64,000 nt of DNA from Seriola aureovittata. Taxonomy: Eukaryota > Chordata > Actinopteri > Carangiformes > Carangidae. Shown here piece after piece: positions 1 to 11,900 of the stretch (positions are counted from its first letter, which is position 1; every line of letters starts with the position of its first letter). The translations under genes were made by a program, and so were the position numbers. The notes under the pieces were generated by a model. The model did not search any database and was not told the origin of the DNA. It saw nothing but the letters and a program-made list of their open reading frames with translations. The stretch is from NCBI RefSeq assembly GCF_021018895.1, contig NC_079387.1, positions 7,055,583 to 7,119,582 of the forward strand. Reading direction: 5' to 3'.

Positions 1-1555
1 GAGTGCAGTCACCCCACTAGTCACCATATACACTCACACTTTTAAAAAGTCCTAAATGTTGCAAAAGCAGGCTGTATTTGTAAATAACTGTGTTTTGGTC
101 TTGTAAACCAAACCATAAAGAGAATAACGGTTTGGAAAAAATTAGACAAATTAAGCCAGATATAGCAAAAATGGGCAGTGCGCTCTGAAACTGCTCGAGT
201 TGGTGGTTTGTTTCCCACTGGACTCGCCCATACTAAAAATGTCTATGTGCATCACGGTTTAGTGATATAATATATATATATAGACACACACACACATACA
301 CAATCCTACTCAGTTTAAAGCAAAGACGTGGGCAGGCCATAATAAGTTCAGTAAGGCACACAGTACACTGAATATAATACTAGAATGTACAACATATAAA
401 TGTGGGATTTCTGAAGACAGAAATTCATCATTCCTGTCAGTAAAATTAACATCATACTCAACAGGATCATAGCTCATATCTGGAAACAGTAATATCGTTA
501 TGACGACAACAACAAACATGAATGACATGTTTTAACTAAATCCACATTAGCTAAACTGTAGAAGAGAAAACAATGACTGTAACTTTCTATTGTAAAGACA
601 CATCACAGTGCACAGACCGACTTCTTGGTGTGTGCCCAAAGCCAAATAAAGTGCTCAAGTCAGAGAATCTCCTTTTGGGTTTGTGATATAGATGATCTAG
701 TTGTACCCAGTTAGCAAAGAAGCAATTATTCCCACTCAGGTTTATTTATTTGAATTATTTCTAGAGGCCAGAGACTTATTGTTATAAAATAAGATAAATT
801 ATCCTGAGATTCAGATGTCTCTCATGACGCTTTGGAGTTCCTGACCCACTTACTGTTGTCTTGTTTACAGCCTGTCAAATTCAACACCAACAAACGTCCT
901 TGTGAAGCTGCTGCTGTGTTTCTACATCTCAAAAATTAGCCAAAAAAAAAAGAGTAAACATCAGAACTGTACTCTTAACTTTCTGCATCTGTCCATGGTC
1001 ACACAGATGCACGCATGCACAGTGAGTGCAGCATTTTCTCACTGTACTGTATAGCAGTGGAGTGGCTGCCATAGCAGCAGTGTAGTGCAGCCAGTGGATT
1101 ATCCAGGGCCATGCATTCCAGCTGAAGGTTAAACCTCTCCCCACCATGATTTAATACGTACTTGTCTGTGTTGCTTATGAATTCCAGAGCCCCTGACGGC
1201 CGCCATGTGCTAACAAGGGAAATATTTCAACTTGTGTGTATGAGTGTGTGTGTATGTGCTGTTTCAGCACTGCTATTGTGGGCTTTTTAGCTTCACTGTT
1301 CCTCATATTTATCTGAGTGCCAGGTTTCATGTTCCTAATGTTTCTTCAAGAATGAGAAGTAGATTGAAGAAGGACAGACCACGAGGGATGGGATGGGATG
1401 AGGGTGTGATGACACAGGAAAGCAGCAAAGGTTCATCAGATAGTTTCACAACTGGTTGGAAGTTGAACTGCGGAGGTTTGGAGGTTCGGGGATTTCCGTA
1501 CGGCTTTGGGAGCCATCTGTCAAAAATCTAAACCATTTCCTATCTCTGCTTCTCC

Positions 1556-1603
<48 letters not shown>

Positions 1604-1752
1604 CCCTTGCTCTCCATCACATCTGCTTTCTCTCTCCTTCTATCTCACCCCCCTCCTCACTGTTTCCTCACCTATTTCTCTCTTGTCCACCTAAGATTTC
1701 ACTTCTTGTCCTTCTCACTTAATGCTGCATTTTTTTGTCTGTTTTTTTGCAG
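1..1752. other. arhgap6 intronic sequence, no gene seen
   Basis: This should be intron of arhgap6, because the next exon's upstream partner is missing from the window. It contains a short TA/CA repeat (about 268-302) and the CT tract below. I see no conserved exon on either strand. Confidence 0.6.
1559..1599. repeat. (CT)n microsatellite
   Basis: About 20 perfect CT units, extended downstream by an imperfect pyrimidine-rich stretch to about 1700. It lies upstream of the candidate microexon acceptor. Confidence 0.95.
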
Positions 1753-1773
1753 CTCAGAGGCTTAAAAGCACAT
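1753..1773 (+). CDS. candidate 21-nt in-frame microexon of arhgap6
   Basis: A 21-nt segment lies between a strong acceptor (T-rich tract ending tttttttgcag) and a consensus donor (CAT|gtaagt). Its length is a multiple of three. If it is inserted at the phase-1 junction before 2910, it would replace Asp by AQRLKSTY without a stop. TGC motifs occur close upstream (1723-1728) and a (CT)n tract lies about 155 nt upstream. This is inference from splice signals only; I do not recall this exon in any known ARHGAP6 transcript. Confidence 0.35.
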
Positions 1774-2909
1774 GTAAGTTTCTCAATCAACTGATTATCA
1801 AAGAACAGCAACTAGTTCAGATTTGTCAGAGATGGTTGGACACATGGGGAAACTGAACCTGCTCCCTCACGTAAGAGGCTGACGCTACCATCAAACGTGT
1901 TGTTGGAGCTGGATAAAATTTCCTGAGCTCCACAAATCACTCATTCGATACAGACGAAGGGAATATCTGGGGTTCAAACTGAGGTTGCTAAATCAGCAGA
2001 TCAAGGTAAAAACTCTCTGGGCGAGTCCAAACTGATCTGATGTGTAAAAGAGTTGGTTTTGGATCCCCAAAAGCAAACAGCAGAGTGACCGAATGATAGC
2101 GTTAAAAGGTGCTGAGGTTTCCATGAACTGACATCCTGGCCTGAGACGCGGTTTCCAAGGCTTTAAAGTTGCGTGTGCCACGGTTTCCAGAGTTTCCTGA
2201 TCATTAATCAGCAAATTCAGGAGTCATTCATCATGTTGACAGCTGACAAAGCAGCTTTGCTCCTTGCAGAAATCTCCAGTCCAAAACCTGGATGTAAAGC
2301 TCTCACGTACGCACATCTAAAGTTATTTTTCAGAGCAGCTCATATGATTGTTTGCAATGGCAGTTTGTTCTTGCATTTTTGGCAAATGTAGCACATCAGA
2401 TATTTCTATTTATAGTATGCAAAGTACACCAATGACCTTCCAGAGCAAGATCAGTCTCACAGTGGAGGTTTACAACAATAATTTCCTCCACTATAAGCTC
2501 TGTATACTGAGAGGGAATTACACTTTCTGGCAGCTGTTCTGTCCTTTTCTTATTCTTTCAAGGGAAACCTTGCCAAGAAAGTCTATGGATGCCCATGTAT
2601 GGCATTGCAGAGTACATCATTTCCCAGTGTTCACAGTAAAAAAGTCCTTAACACATATAGGTCAGAGTAGATAACAAATATCAGTGATTTTATGTTTTGA
2701 TAGACATTTTTTCTGCTGACTACCGTGGGCAACCCTGTCTGACATTTCAGTTAAATGGATTTAGGTTCATAGACAGCCCCCCCCCCCCCCCGTGGCTAAT
2801 TTATGTCTGCATTCCTGACATAAGCTTATTAGATATAATAAGCGAGATAAGATACAGCTGTTATGGAGACTGTTTGTTTCAGATGATTTATTCTCTTGTT
2901 TTCTTTTAG
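1774..2909. other. arhgap6 intron
   Basis: Unique-looking AT-rich intron with a C15 homopolymer at 2777-2791. No other exon is recognised. Confidence 0.6.
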
Positions 2910-2981
2910 ATGGACAGAAGAGGAAAAAGTCGCTGAGGAGGAAGTTGGACTCTCTTGCAAAAGAGAAGAGTAAAGACAAAG
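2910..2981 (+). CDS. arhgap6: arhgap6 coding exon (basic linker)
   Basis: The acceptor is ttcttttag and the donor is G|gtacgc. The 72-nt exon starts inside a split Asp codon (G|AT, phase 1) and ends in phase 1. It encodes a stretch read as [19 protein letters not shown], nearly identical to mammalian ARHGAP6. The exon that should precede it, encoding the FYQLQQ-type segment of the mammalian protein, is not found between 1 and 2909. Confidence 0.92.
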
Positions 2982-5900
2982 GTACGCCAAGATCTTTCAA
3001 CATGAACTCTGACATGTTGGCGGTTCACAGGGTTTTCTCTCTCAATATCTCTTTTACTCTCTCTTTGTCACAACTGTAATTTGTCCTTGAAGGGGACCGG
3101 GCTCTGAGAAGCAGCATATTTGGCAGAAAGTGAAAAGGATCTTCATCAAAGAAGTGCAGATGGAGATAAAATAAATAGGCCTCTCTTGTTAAATTTGTGA
3201 GAGTTTGGGAGCTAAACCCTGGTTTCATTTACCACAAATACACACACATCCCTCCTTTCTAATAGCCTACCATGCTTAAACAAATTATGCATAGCCTGCA
3301 ATGTTTAATACAAACATAATATGCACAAACTTAATCAGAAGCCTCCCAACGTTATGAAAATGACAAACTGAACCACTGGATAACAAGTTCTACTGTTAAC
3401 TACTGTTACACATTCCAACTGTTACATGTAATGATTTTTCAGGATTTTTCTTTGGAGAGCCGCCACTTGAATCCTGTAGACTTTCATAATTGAGCTAATC
3501 TAAAATAAGCTGAGGTTCAAGGTTCAACTCATTCATCCATAAAAACATAGAAATCACTGTGCACCCGTCTTAATCAGCTGCATAAATAAATACCCATAAA
3601 ATAAATCCATAAAAAACACCAACCCAAAACTACATGAGCTGACTGTGCCAAGTAGGAAAAATATCATAGAACATGAATTTTGCTTTATTGTTAATTTATA
3701 CCATTCCAACCAGAGCTATGTGAGTCTTTATTTTATTGCTCCAACAAGTGGAGGAAACAGCTGTCAAGCTCTGAGTTTTATATTGAGTGGTGATGCTATG
3801 TCACAACTGTGTGGTCTGAAAATATTATGCATACTTTGGCCAATCATAACCAAGTATTGCTGGTGACAGCTGTGGAAAAGCACTGGCCGGTTGTCTATGA
3901 CCTCCAGTTGAAGGGATGAAAAATCAATTTGAGGACACATAAAAAGAGTCATATATGTTATGTAAGTTTATGTCAGGGTTAAACTGTGAATATAAACTGA
4001 GTCTAGGTGGGTTTTCCCTCCACTACACGCCTGGCTCTACCTCTCCAGATCCCAGAGGGCTCAGATGTACCTGTTGTCTAAACTTCCAAATGGATTCCAA
4101 GTTTAATTCTCTCCTGGGGTCCCTGAATACCAGCCCTGCATTTCCCTCTAAAGCGGGCTCAGCCGTTTCTCTGCACAACAGAGGGAGAAGGAAAATACTG
4201 CCTCCTTTGATGCAGCCACAGTAATGTGTGCTGCATGTGCTGTAACCACACCTCAGTCAAACTATATCTGCAAACAAGGTTTAATAGCTGATGCAGTCTG
4301 CTTTAAGGGTGAGTTTATACCTCAGATAGATTCAATCAAGTTCAGTCAAAGCAAAGATTCACCAATTAGTCTTTCAAATACTTTTTTTTTTGGCATTTTC
4401 AGTGTGTTGTCTTGAGAGGTAAACTGCACCCATCTGTGCACGTGAAAGCAAACGTTTCATGTTATTTATGACTTTCCTGAGGCTCTGAGATACTTTCTGA
4501 AAACATATCCAGCTAATATAAACACACTACATGGACATGAATAAGGAATAGCCAGAAAAGAAGTGTACTGAAAACCTACATTGTTGTTCCTAAGATGCTG
4601 TAGGCCTGGAAAATGTAGATTCATGAAAATCTGACATGGCTTGATAAATGTGGTCTGGCTGTAGACACACTGTTGCGCATTACGTCAGCAAAGACTGTAC
4701 ATTATGCGATCCAGATTGTGTTTGTGTGCACATGTGTGTCTGTGCAAGTTACATAAGCTCTGTTAACTCTGTGAGGCTGCAGAGTAAATTTGTTGTGTCA
4801 CAGTGTTAGTGGTCATGTTGTTCATGAACCACAGTCCTCCACTTGTGGTTGTGGAATGCATTTTGCTTTCTCCCTCTCTCTGTTTTCCTTGCCTCTTTTC
4901 TACACTCACACACACAGATATACACACATGCACTGAACAGCTGGACTGTTTCTTTCCCAGCTGTTGGCTCAGGCTTTGGGATTCTGTATAATGGAATATA
5001 TAGCCTGTGATGGCCCTGCATGACATCATTTCTCTCTCTAGTGAGCCCTGTGCATATCTTCAAGTGCTTGCATTTCAGCAGTTCAACACAAATTGGCAAC
5101 AGAAACAAGTCCCTAGTTAATTGCTATGTTTTTGCTTCACTTAATCATTGTACAAACTCCACATCTCTTGCAACCTTTTGCCAAAACAAACTCCACTCTG
5201 CCTCTCGTCATACTTTAAAATTAGGGAAAATGGAACAAAGGCATAAGCTTGATAACATGCTATGCTAGCTGTAATTAACATATGTGTCAGTGCTGAGCAG
5301 CTTCTAAAAATTACCTACACAGAGAACACGACATTGCTTGTGGGTGAGCGTAATCAAAGTTGTGTTATTTTGGTCAAAGGCATTAGAATTACTGGTTTGT
5401 TGTAGCTAGAATTTTTTTCCAGTTTTCTTGTGATGTCTTATTTTGGAAAACAGCTGTAGTACTGCAGGAGTGCTATAAGAGTTTTAACTGACATAGTAAA
5501 CGTGTGGTAACACTTTTATCGCATGTAAAAAGCAAGCTCCAATAGAAGTAATAAAAAGTTTAATTGGAGAAGTGTGTGATGTTCTTGTTTCAAGTTCACA
5601 GCTATTTTTGGAAGCTTCTAATAGAGCTTTCTTTTTGTTTTACTTCTCTTCTTCTTGCAGCCACCTGTGTGCTTTTGTTGGTTCAGTTTTCACCTGGAAT
5701 AATGTTTTAATCATCTTTCTCATTTCCTCTTCATCTCTTCATGCTCCATCTTTCTGCCTTGGTTTTCTTCTCCTCCCATCTCTATTTCCTCATCTTTTTA
5801 ATCTTCTTCTCTTACAGAATGCATACCCCAGGCCTTCAGTATACCCCTCTCCCAGGTCATCGCTAATGACAGAACGCACAGGCAGCGTCAGGACAGCTAT

Positions 5901-8900
5901 CGTCAGGACCCTCCACAGCGTGAGGAGCACAAGGACTCCTCTGACCTCGTCTCATCCATTTTACAGGTCTGTGGATTCAACTGTATTCATCTTTTCCCTT
6001 GTTCCTCTCTTGAGACAATTCTGTTTGTCACAGGATTTTTTAGGGACAAATATCATTTCTTCATCAAATTATCCCATTTGTTTTGTATGAAAAAACAAAT
6101 GCAACTCTTGGGTCATGTGTCCTGCAGTTTGCCACCAAGCGGCCGTCCAATAAGGAGTTATCCAGCAGTAACTCTTCACTGAGTTCTACATCAGAGACAG
6201 CCAACGAGTCGACGTCACCCAACACCCCAGAAGCTGCACCACGCGCACGCAGGAGGGTGAGATGAGATAATAAAACTGATTGTAGTCTGAACTACAAGGC
6301 AAGGACTAGGTTTTTATGTTTTATTACCTGAGTTCAGTTTGTCTGAATCAAACGCACAAATTGTCCTTCAGGGAGGCATGTCAGTGGACTCCATCACCGA
6401 CCTGGACGACAACCAGTCGCGCCTGCTCGAGGCGCTGCAGCTCTCTCTGCCCACCGAAACTCCCAGTAAAAAGGAGAAGCACCGGGACAAAAGGCTGAGC
6501 CTCAATCCCATCTACCGTCAGGTGCCCAGGGTGGTTGACAGCTGCTGTCAGCACATCGAGAAATATGGTGAGTGACTTTACTCCTGTAGCCATCATATAT
6601 GTACATCCAGCCTTTTATCTGTCATAACACAGGTGCTAGATACTTTTTTTCCTCCTTCTCCACTCAGGTTTGCAGACTGTGGGGATCTTTAGAGTGGGCA
6701 GCTCCAAGAAGAGAGTCCGACAGGTGAGTCTTCTTGGTTATTCCTCCATTTGCTGTTTTGATGATAATATAAAGAGCACTGTCAAAAATTTCCCATTGGG
6801 TTGAGTTCTAGTGACTGCAGGGCCAAAGCGCACGCCTCACATCATTTGGATACTTGTATCCTCTTTGGGAGCATCATGTTGCTAAGTATCATTTGTGCTC
6901 ACAGACAAGCCGCACAACACCAATTCATAGGCCAGTGAAAGTGAAACACTCTTCACACATTTTCCAACAACAAACAAAACCTCCTCTCTGAGAAAAAAAT
7001 TGTGTCATAATAACACATTGCACCAAAATGTGCCGGTCATGCTACTGAAGCTTCATCTGTTGCGTTTCTTTCATGTAAACAACAAACTTATTTCAACAGC
7101 CTAACTCACATGGACAAGGACACACTTCTTGAATATACTTGTGAAATATACACACACACTAAACCAACAGAGCAGATCATTTGTTATTCAAACAAATATA
7201 TTCTATACACACAATATCACAATACATTATTCTACAAACTCCCACAGCTTTCATTACCTGTTAACTATGACTCCAGTGGAAAAAACAGTAGACGAATACA
7301 TAGGTCAGGGTTAAGCTTTGAGTGTCAATCAGTGTGGGCAGCATCCACTTCAACATCATCTTTTCTGCTGCACTGACTTCCACATGGAGCAGATACAGAG
7401 TATTAGAGACATAATTCATTCACCAGCCGGCACAAGCACACTTGTTTGACCTTCATGTATATGTCCACGGTTTCCTGTATTATAGAAGAGGTAGAAAAAA
7501 GCTCATTTTACATTTCTTTACTTTTTACATTTGAAGTTCAACTCAACTGCCACTCGATCAGCAGCAGCAGCAGCATTCACGATAGGTTATTATGGTTATA
7601 AATGCAATGTTATAGTGTTTTGTTTGTTTTTATTTCTCTGAAGAGGTTTTTCTTACATGCACTTGTTGTAGTTTGTCACTGAAATGCGTTTTGGTCTTGT
7701 GTCTTAAAGAAAATGTGTTTTAAAATAAATAGGGAGCAAAGTGATTTCTTGTTAAAAGTTAAGTTTTGTTTTTTAACCATTTACAGTCTAAGATTTGGTT
7801 CCTATAAATATAGCAATAGTAATGTTTTTACTGTAGTTAGATGGACCACTATACCTCTGTGTGTGTTTATAACACCTCTTCTTTATTATAAACTCATTAA
7901 ATGAAACAGTTTGTATTCACACATCTGTATATTATGTGTGACAAATGAAATGCATTCTCTGCTGGTCTGTGTTGATACAATCCAATGTCAACATTTATGC
8001 ATTTGACACCATTGTCAGCTCATTGTGACTTATAACAATTTATTAGCTTAAGTTACTGTGGTATTCGCTGCACCCAGATGTCCCATGTGTAACCATCATC
8101 ATGGCCGACAATAGACTCTCTATTTTTCTGGAAGTCATCCAAAGGTCGGATGAGATTAGGATCCTGTCTGGTAAAACTAGTTTGAACTGAGAGACTACCA
8201 GGTCACTTGGAGGACCAACAGGAAACGAGCGTGTGTGGGTGTGTGCACTACCTAGAATATAATGTCTATTGTTATGAGCAGAGGATGTTTCTGAACCCCC
8301 CTTCTTCCTTTCTTTCTCATTTGCCCTCTCTTTTCTTTCTGTCCCTCCTTCAGCTGCGTGAGGAGTTTGATCGTGGCATTGACGTCCAGCTGGATGAGGA
8401 GCACAGTGTTCATGATGTGGCTGCTCTGCTGAAGGAGTTCCTCAGGGATATGCCCGACCCTCTCCTAACCAAGGAGCTCTACACGGCCTTCATCAACACC
8501 ACATGTAAGCTTCACCATACCTTTCTTCCTCCTTTTCTCTTTTCTGCATTTTTTTCTTTCTCACCCAATCCATCCTAATCTGTGTTGCAGTGTTGGACCC
8601 AGATGAGCAGCAGAATGTTGCTCAGCTCCTGGTCTACCTGCTCCCAGCATGCAACAGTGACACGCTCCATCGCCTTCTGGAGTTTCTGTCCACTGTGGCC
8701 GATCACGCGCACGACCGACAGGACAAAGACGGACAAGAGGTGAGCACCAGTTTTTATAAACAAGAAATTAAACTACTAAAAAGTCCTTCAGCAAATCCAC
8801 AAATTAAGTAGCAAAAAATACAAACATGAGTCTGAAACATCCAACTGTAGTTGCTTTTAGTCGTGTGCAACATGTGCTTATGGGTAACCTTCTGTTTCCA

Positions 8901-11900
8901 CCTCATTGGGAGGAAATTACCAAAGAAGTGATAAGAATCAGCTCGTGTGGTCGGTATGTACACATATTTATCTTTGCCTTTCAGGCCTGAAACAGAACGA
9001 GGGTTGATGTAAGATTGCTCCATAGCCTTTCCTTGATTATCACACCCATCATGATGTGAATGGCTGTATTTATTCCACATCTGCCCTCTGGTAAACTGGG
9101 GTGACACCTCAGCTTTTCGGCTCTTAGTGGCTGTAAAATGTACAAGGAAAGAACTAGTCTAAAGTTCCACCTTAACTTGGGGAACTCTTGTCAAAGTAAA
9201 TATTTCTGTACCTTCCTTAAGCAACAGGAGAAGCTTGGATGAAGGTATTTAACTCAGAACTGTTGATTGTAATCTAAAACAAATTTTGGAAGGATATAAT
9301 CACAGTGAAACTGTTGGTCAAAACTTGAATGTAATACATTTGATGTTACTAAGGATTCCCCAAGACTGTGGTCCCCATGATGAGGGCCAGGAGTTTGCAA
9401 GATACACTATATGGCCAAAAATCCACATACTTTTGGTTGGGGGCGGTTTTTCATGGTTTGAAAGGAGGAACGACCTTTCCTTTTTCAACAGGACAATGTT
9501 CTCATGCACAAAGCGAGGTTCATAAAAAATGCTTCTCTGAGTTTAGAAGAACTTGCGGAGTCCTGACCTCAACTGCATCCAACACCTTTTCTGAACTGGA
9601 ACGCTGACTGCGAGCCAGGCCGTATCGCACAAAATGAGTACACAATCTAACTGATGTTCTTCTGGCTGAATGGGAGTGAATACCTGCAGCCAGGTTTCAA
9701 AATTTAATCCAAGCCTTCCCAGAAGTGGGAGGCTGTTATAACAGCACAGTGATGGTCTTCAACAAATCACAGAAGGCCATAAAATTCAGGTGTCGACATA
9801 CTGTGCTCCTCTGTCTACATACTTTTAGACATGCACTGTAAATCTGAGGGAAAGCAAAAAAGCTTTCTTCAGTCCGCTGAAGAAATTAAAATGTCTCAAT
9901 GAATGGCGAAACCAGCACAGGCTAAACTAGAAAACTGGATTTTGATCCTGTGATAGCAGCAATGAGGGGAGGTGATGTGGGGATACAGGAAGTGACATCA
10001 TGATCCGTTATCAAGACTGTTCGTGGTTTAAATGATCTCTTCTCTCCCACTCCCACAAGCCCTTTAGCCTTCATTAATTCCCCAACTGTGGACATGTGCG
10101 CATGTTTTAGTGTCTCTGCATGTGCGTGGGTATAAGGCTCTGTGCGTACTGTACGTGTGAAAGAGGAGCATAGAGTGTGTTTCAGCATGTGTGTGCGCAG
10201 ATGGAAGTGTGTTCTGCTATCTCTGTGTGTATACACATAAAAGGGGGCTCACACACTGATGTGTGTGTTTTTTCCCTTCACGACTTCATGGCTCCAGTAT
10301 CTGTATCTGAGATCGTGACAGGAAGTAGGAGCGTTTCACACTCAGCCTGGAACAACACATCAATACTTTTGGCTGCTTGTGGCTCCTGTCTCTCCTTTGG
10401 GACTGGGAGTGGGAAGGGAGGAAGGTTGGAAAGACGCAGAAAAATAAATTTATCACCAAAAGAGCTGTCCAAGCTGCTAATTTTGTCACAGGATGCACAT
10501 CATCACCCAACCCTAGTGGAAACAGAGGTTGCTGTTGCACACTCCAACACTTTCAGTATTAACAAACCCCATGATGCCACCTGTTATCCATCTATTGCTC
10601 GGTGACAAAAACACAGAGGGGGGTCTGACGAGATACAGACAGAGGACAGCACAGACGGGAAAATCAACATGAAAGATTGGATGAGGACGGAGATGTACGT
10701 GGGAACTGGAGGAGAAAGGGGAGAGAAGAGAAGTCAGGAGGGATGAGAGGAAGTGTTTCCAAAGACTGTGTAATTACACAGCAAAACGCAGTGATGTCAT
10801 TTCAGCAGCACTTTAAATGTTTTAATAAATTTCTCCTGATAAGGGAGGAGAACAGGTCCTGATATTCCCAACAATGCAGGCAAAGGTGAAAAAAGATGCC
10901 CCAGAGTCACAAAACTGCTTGTAAACTGACCTCAAACAATAGGTAGTCACCCAATTTTTGTGAGGGAGTGGGCCCCTCACTGGGACTGCTCACTTCTAGC
11001 ACCATCATCTGGTCAGTTTTACTCTCCTCCCAATATTCTCATTTCAGCCTTCTGCCTGTAGTCTGTGTAGTCTACTCACTTATGAAATATTGTGATAAAC
11101 AGCATGCATCATGATGATGTAATGGTCACATGCTGTTCAAGTTAATTTAAAAACAGCAAGTACAAGCTTCTTTGCATAAACATGCTTTTATGTTGAAAAT
11201 GAATTAATCCTCATTGGTGGAGGATTCAGTTGGATTACAGATGAGGCACCTGATGATCTAGCATTAACATGGCTGTACTTTTGTGTGTCTGAATCCAAAC
11301 TGCTTGTTTCCTTTACTGTAGCTCACAGGGAACAAGATGACATCTTTGAATCTGGCCACCATCTTTGGCCCTAACCTGCTCCACAAGCAGAAGAACTCAG
11401 ACAAAGAGTTCAGCGTCCAGAGCTCGGCCAGAGCCGAGGAAAGCACAGCCGTCATCGCCGTGCTGCAGAGAATGATCGCCAGCTACCAAACCCTCTTCAT
11501 GGTCAGTCCCTGAGCTTGTGTGTTTCTAACTTTCATCTCACCTCACCTCACCTCACTTCCTCCTTTGATTCTTTTGCCCCTCAAGGAAACACACATATAC
11601 ACAGTCTCACATTCACTTGCTCACTTTCTCTCTTACATTCCTGTGTCGACTTAAAGTAAGACAATCCCTCCTGGCTTAACACACAATGGTTGTGTCTTAG
11701 TTAATAAAAACAGAGCTCTGCCTGGTTTAGTGAACAGAGAGAAAGAAGAAGACAGAAACAAACATAGGAAAGTAAGAAGGAAGAGGAGAAAAAAAACAAA
11801 GAGAGTGAAACATAACAGATTAAATGAGGAGTGTTTTTGGTCAAAATCATGCCTGAATTCTTGGTACTATAACAAGAAAGTAAAAATCTTGCCAGTTAAC

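Noticed and set aside
5572..6090. 172-codon + frame around an arhgap6 exon
   Set aside because: It reads the exon at 5818-5966 in the wrong frame and runs through both splice sites. The conserved frame is the ARHGAP6 one.
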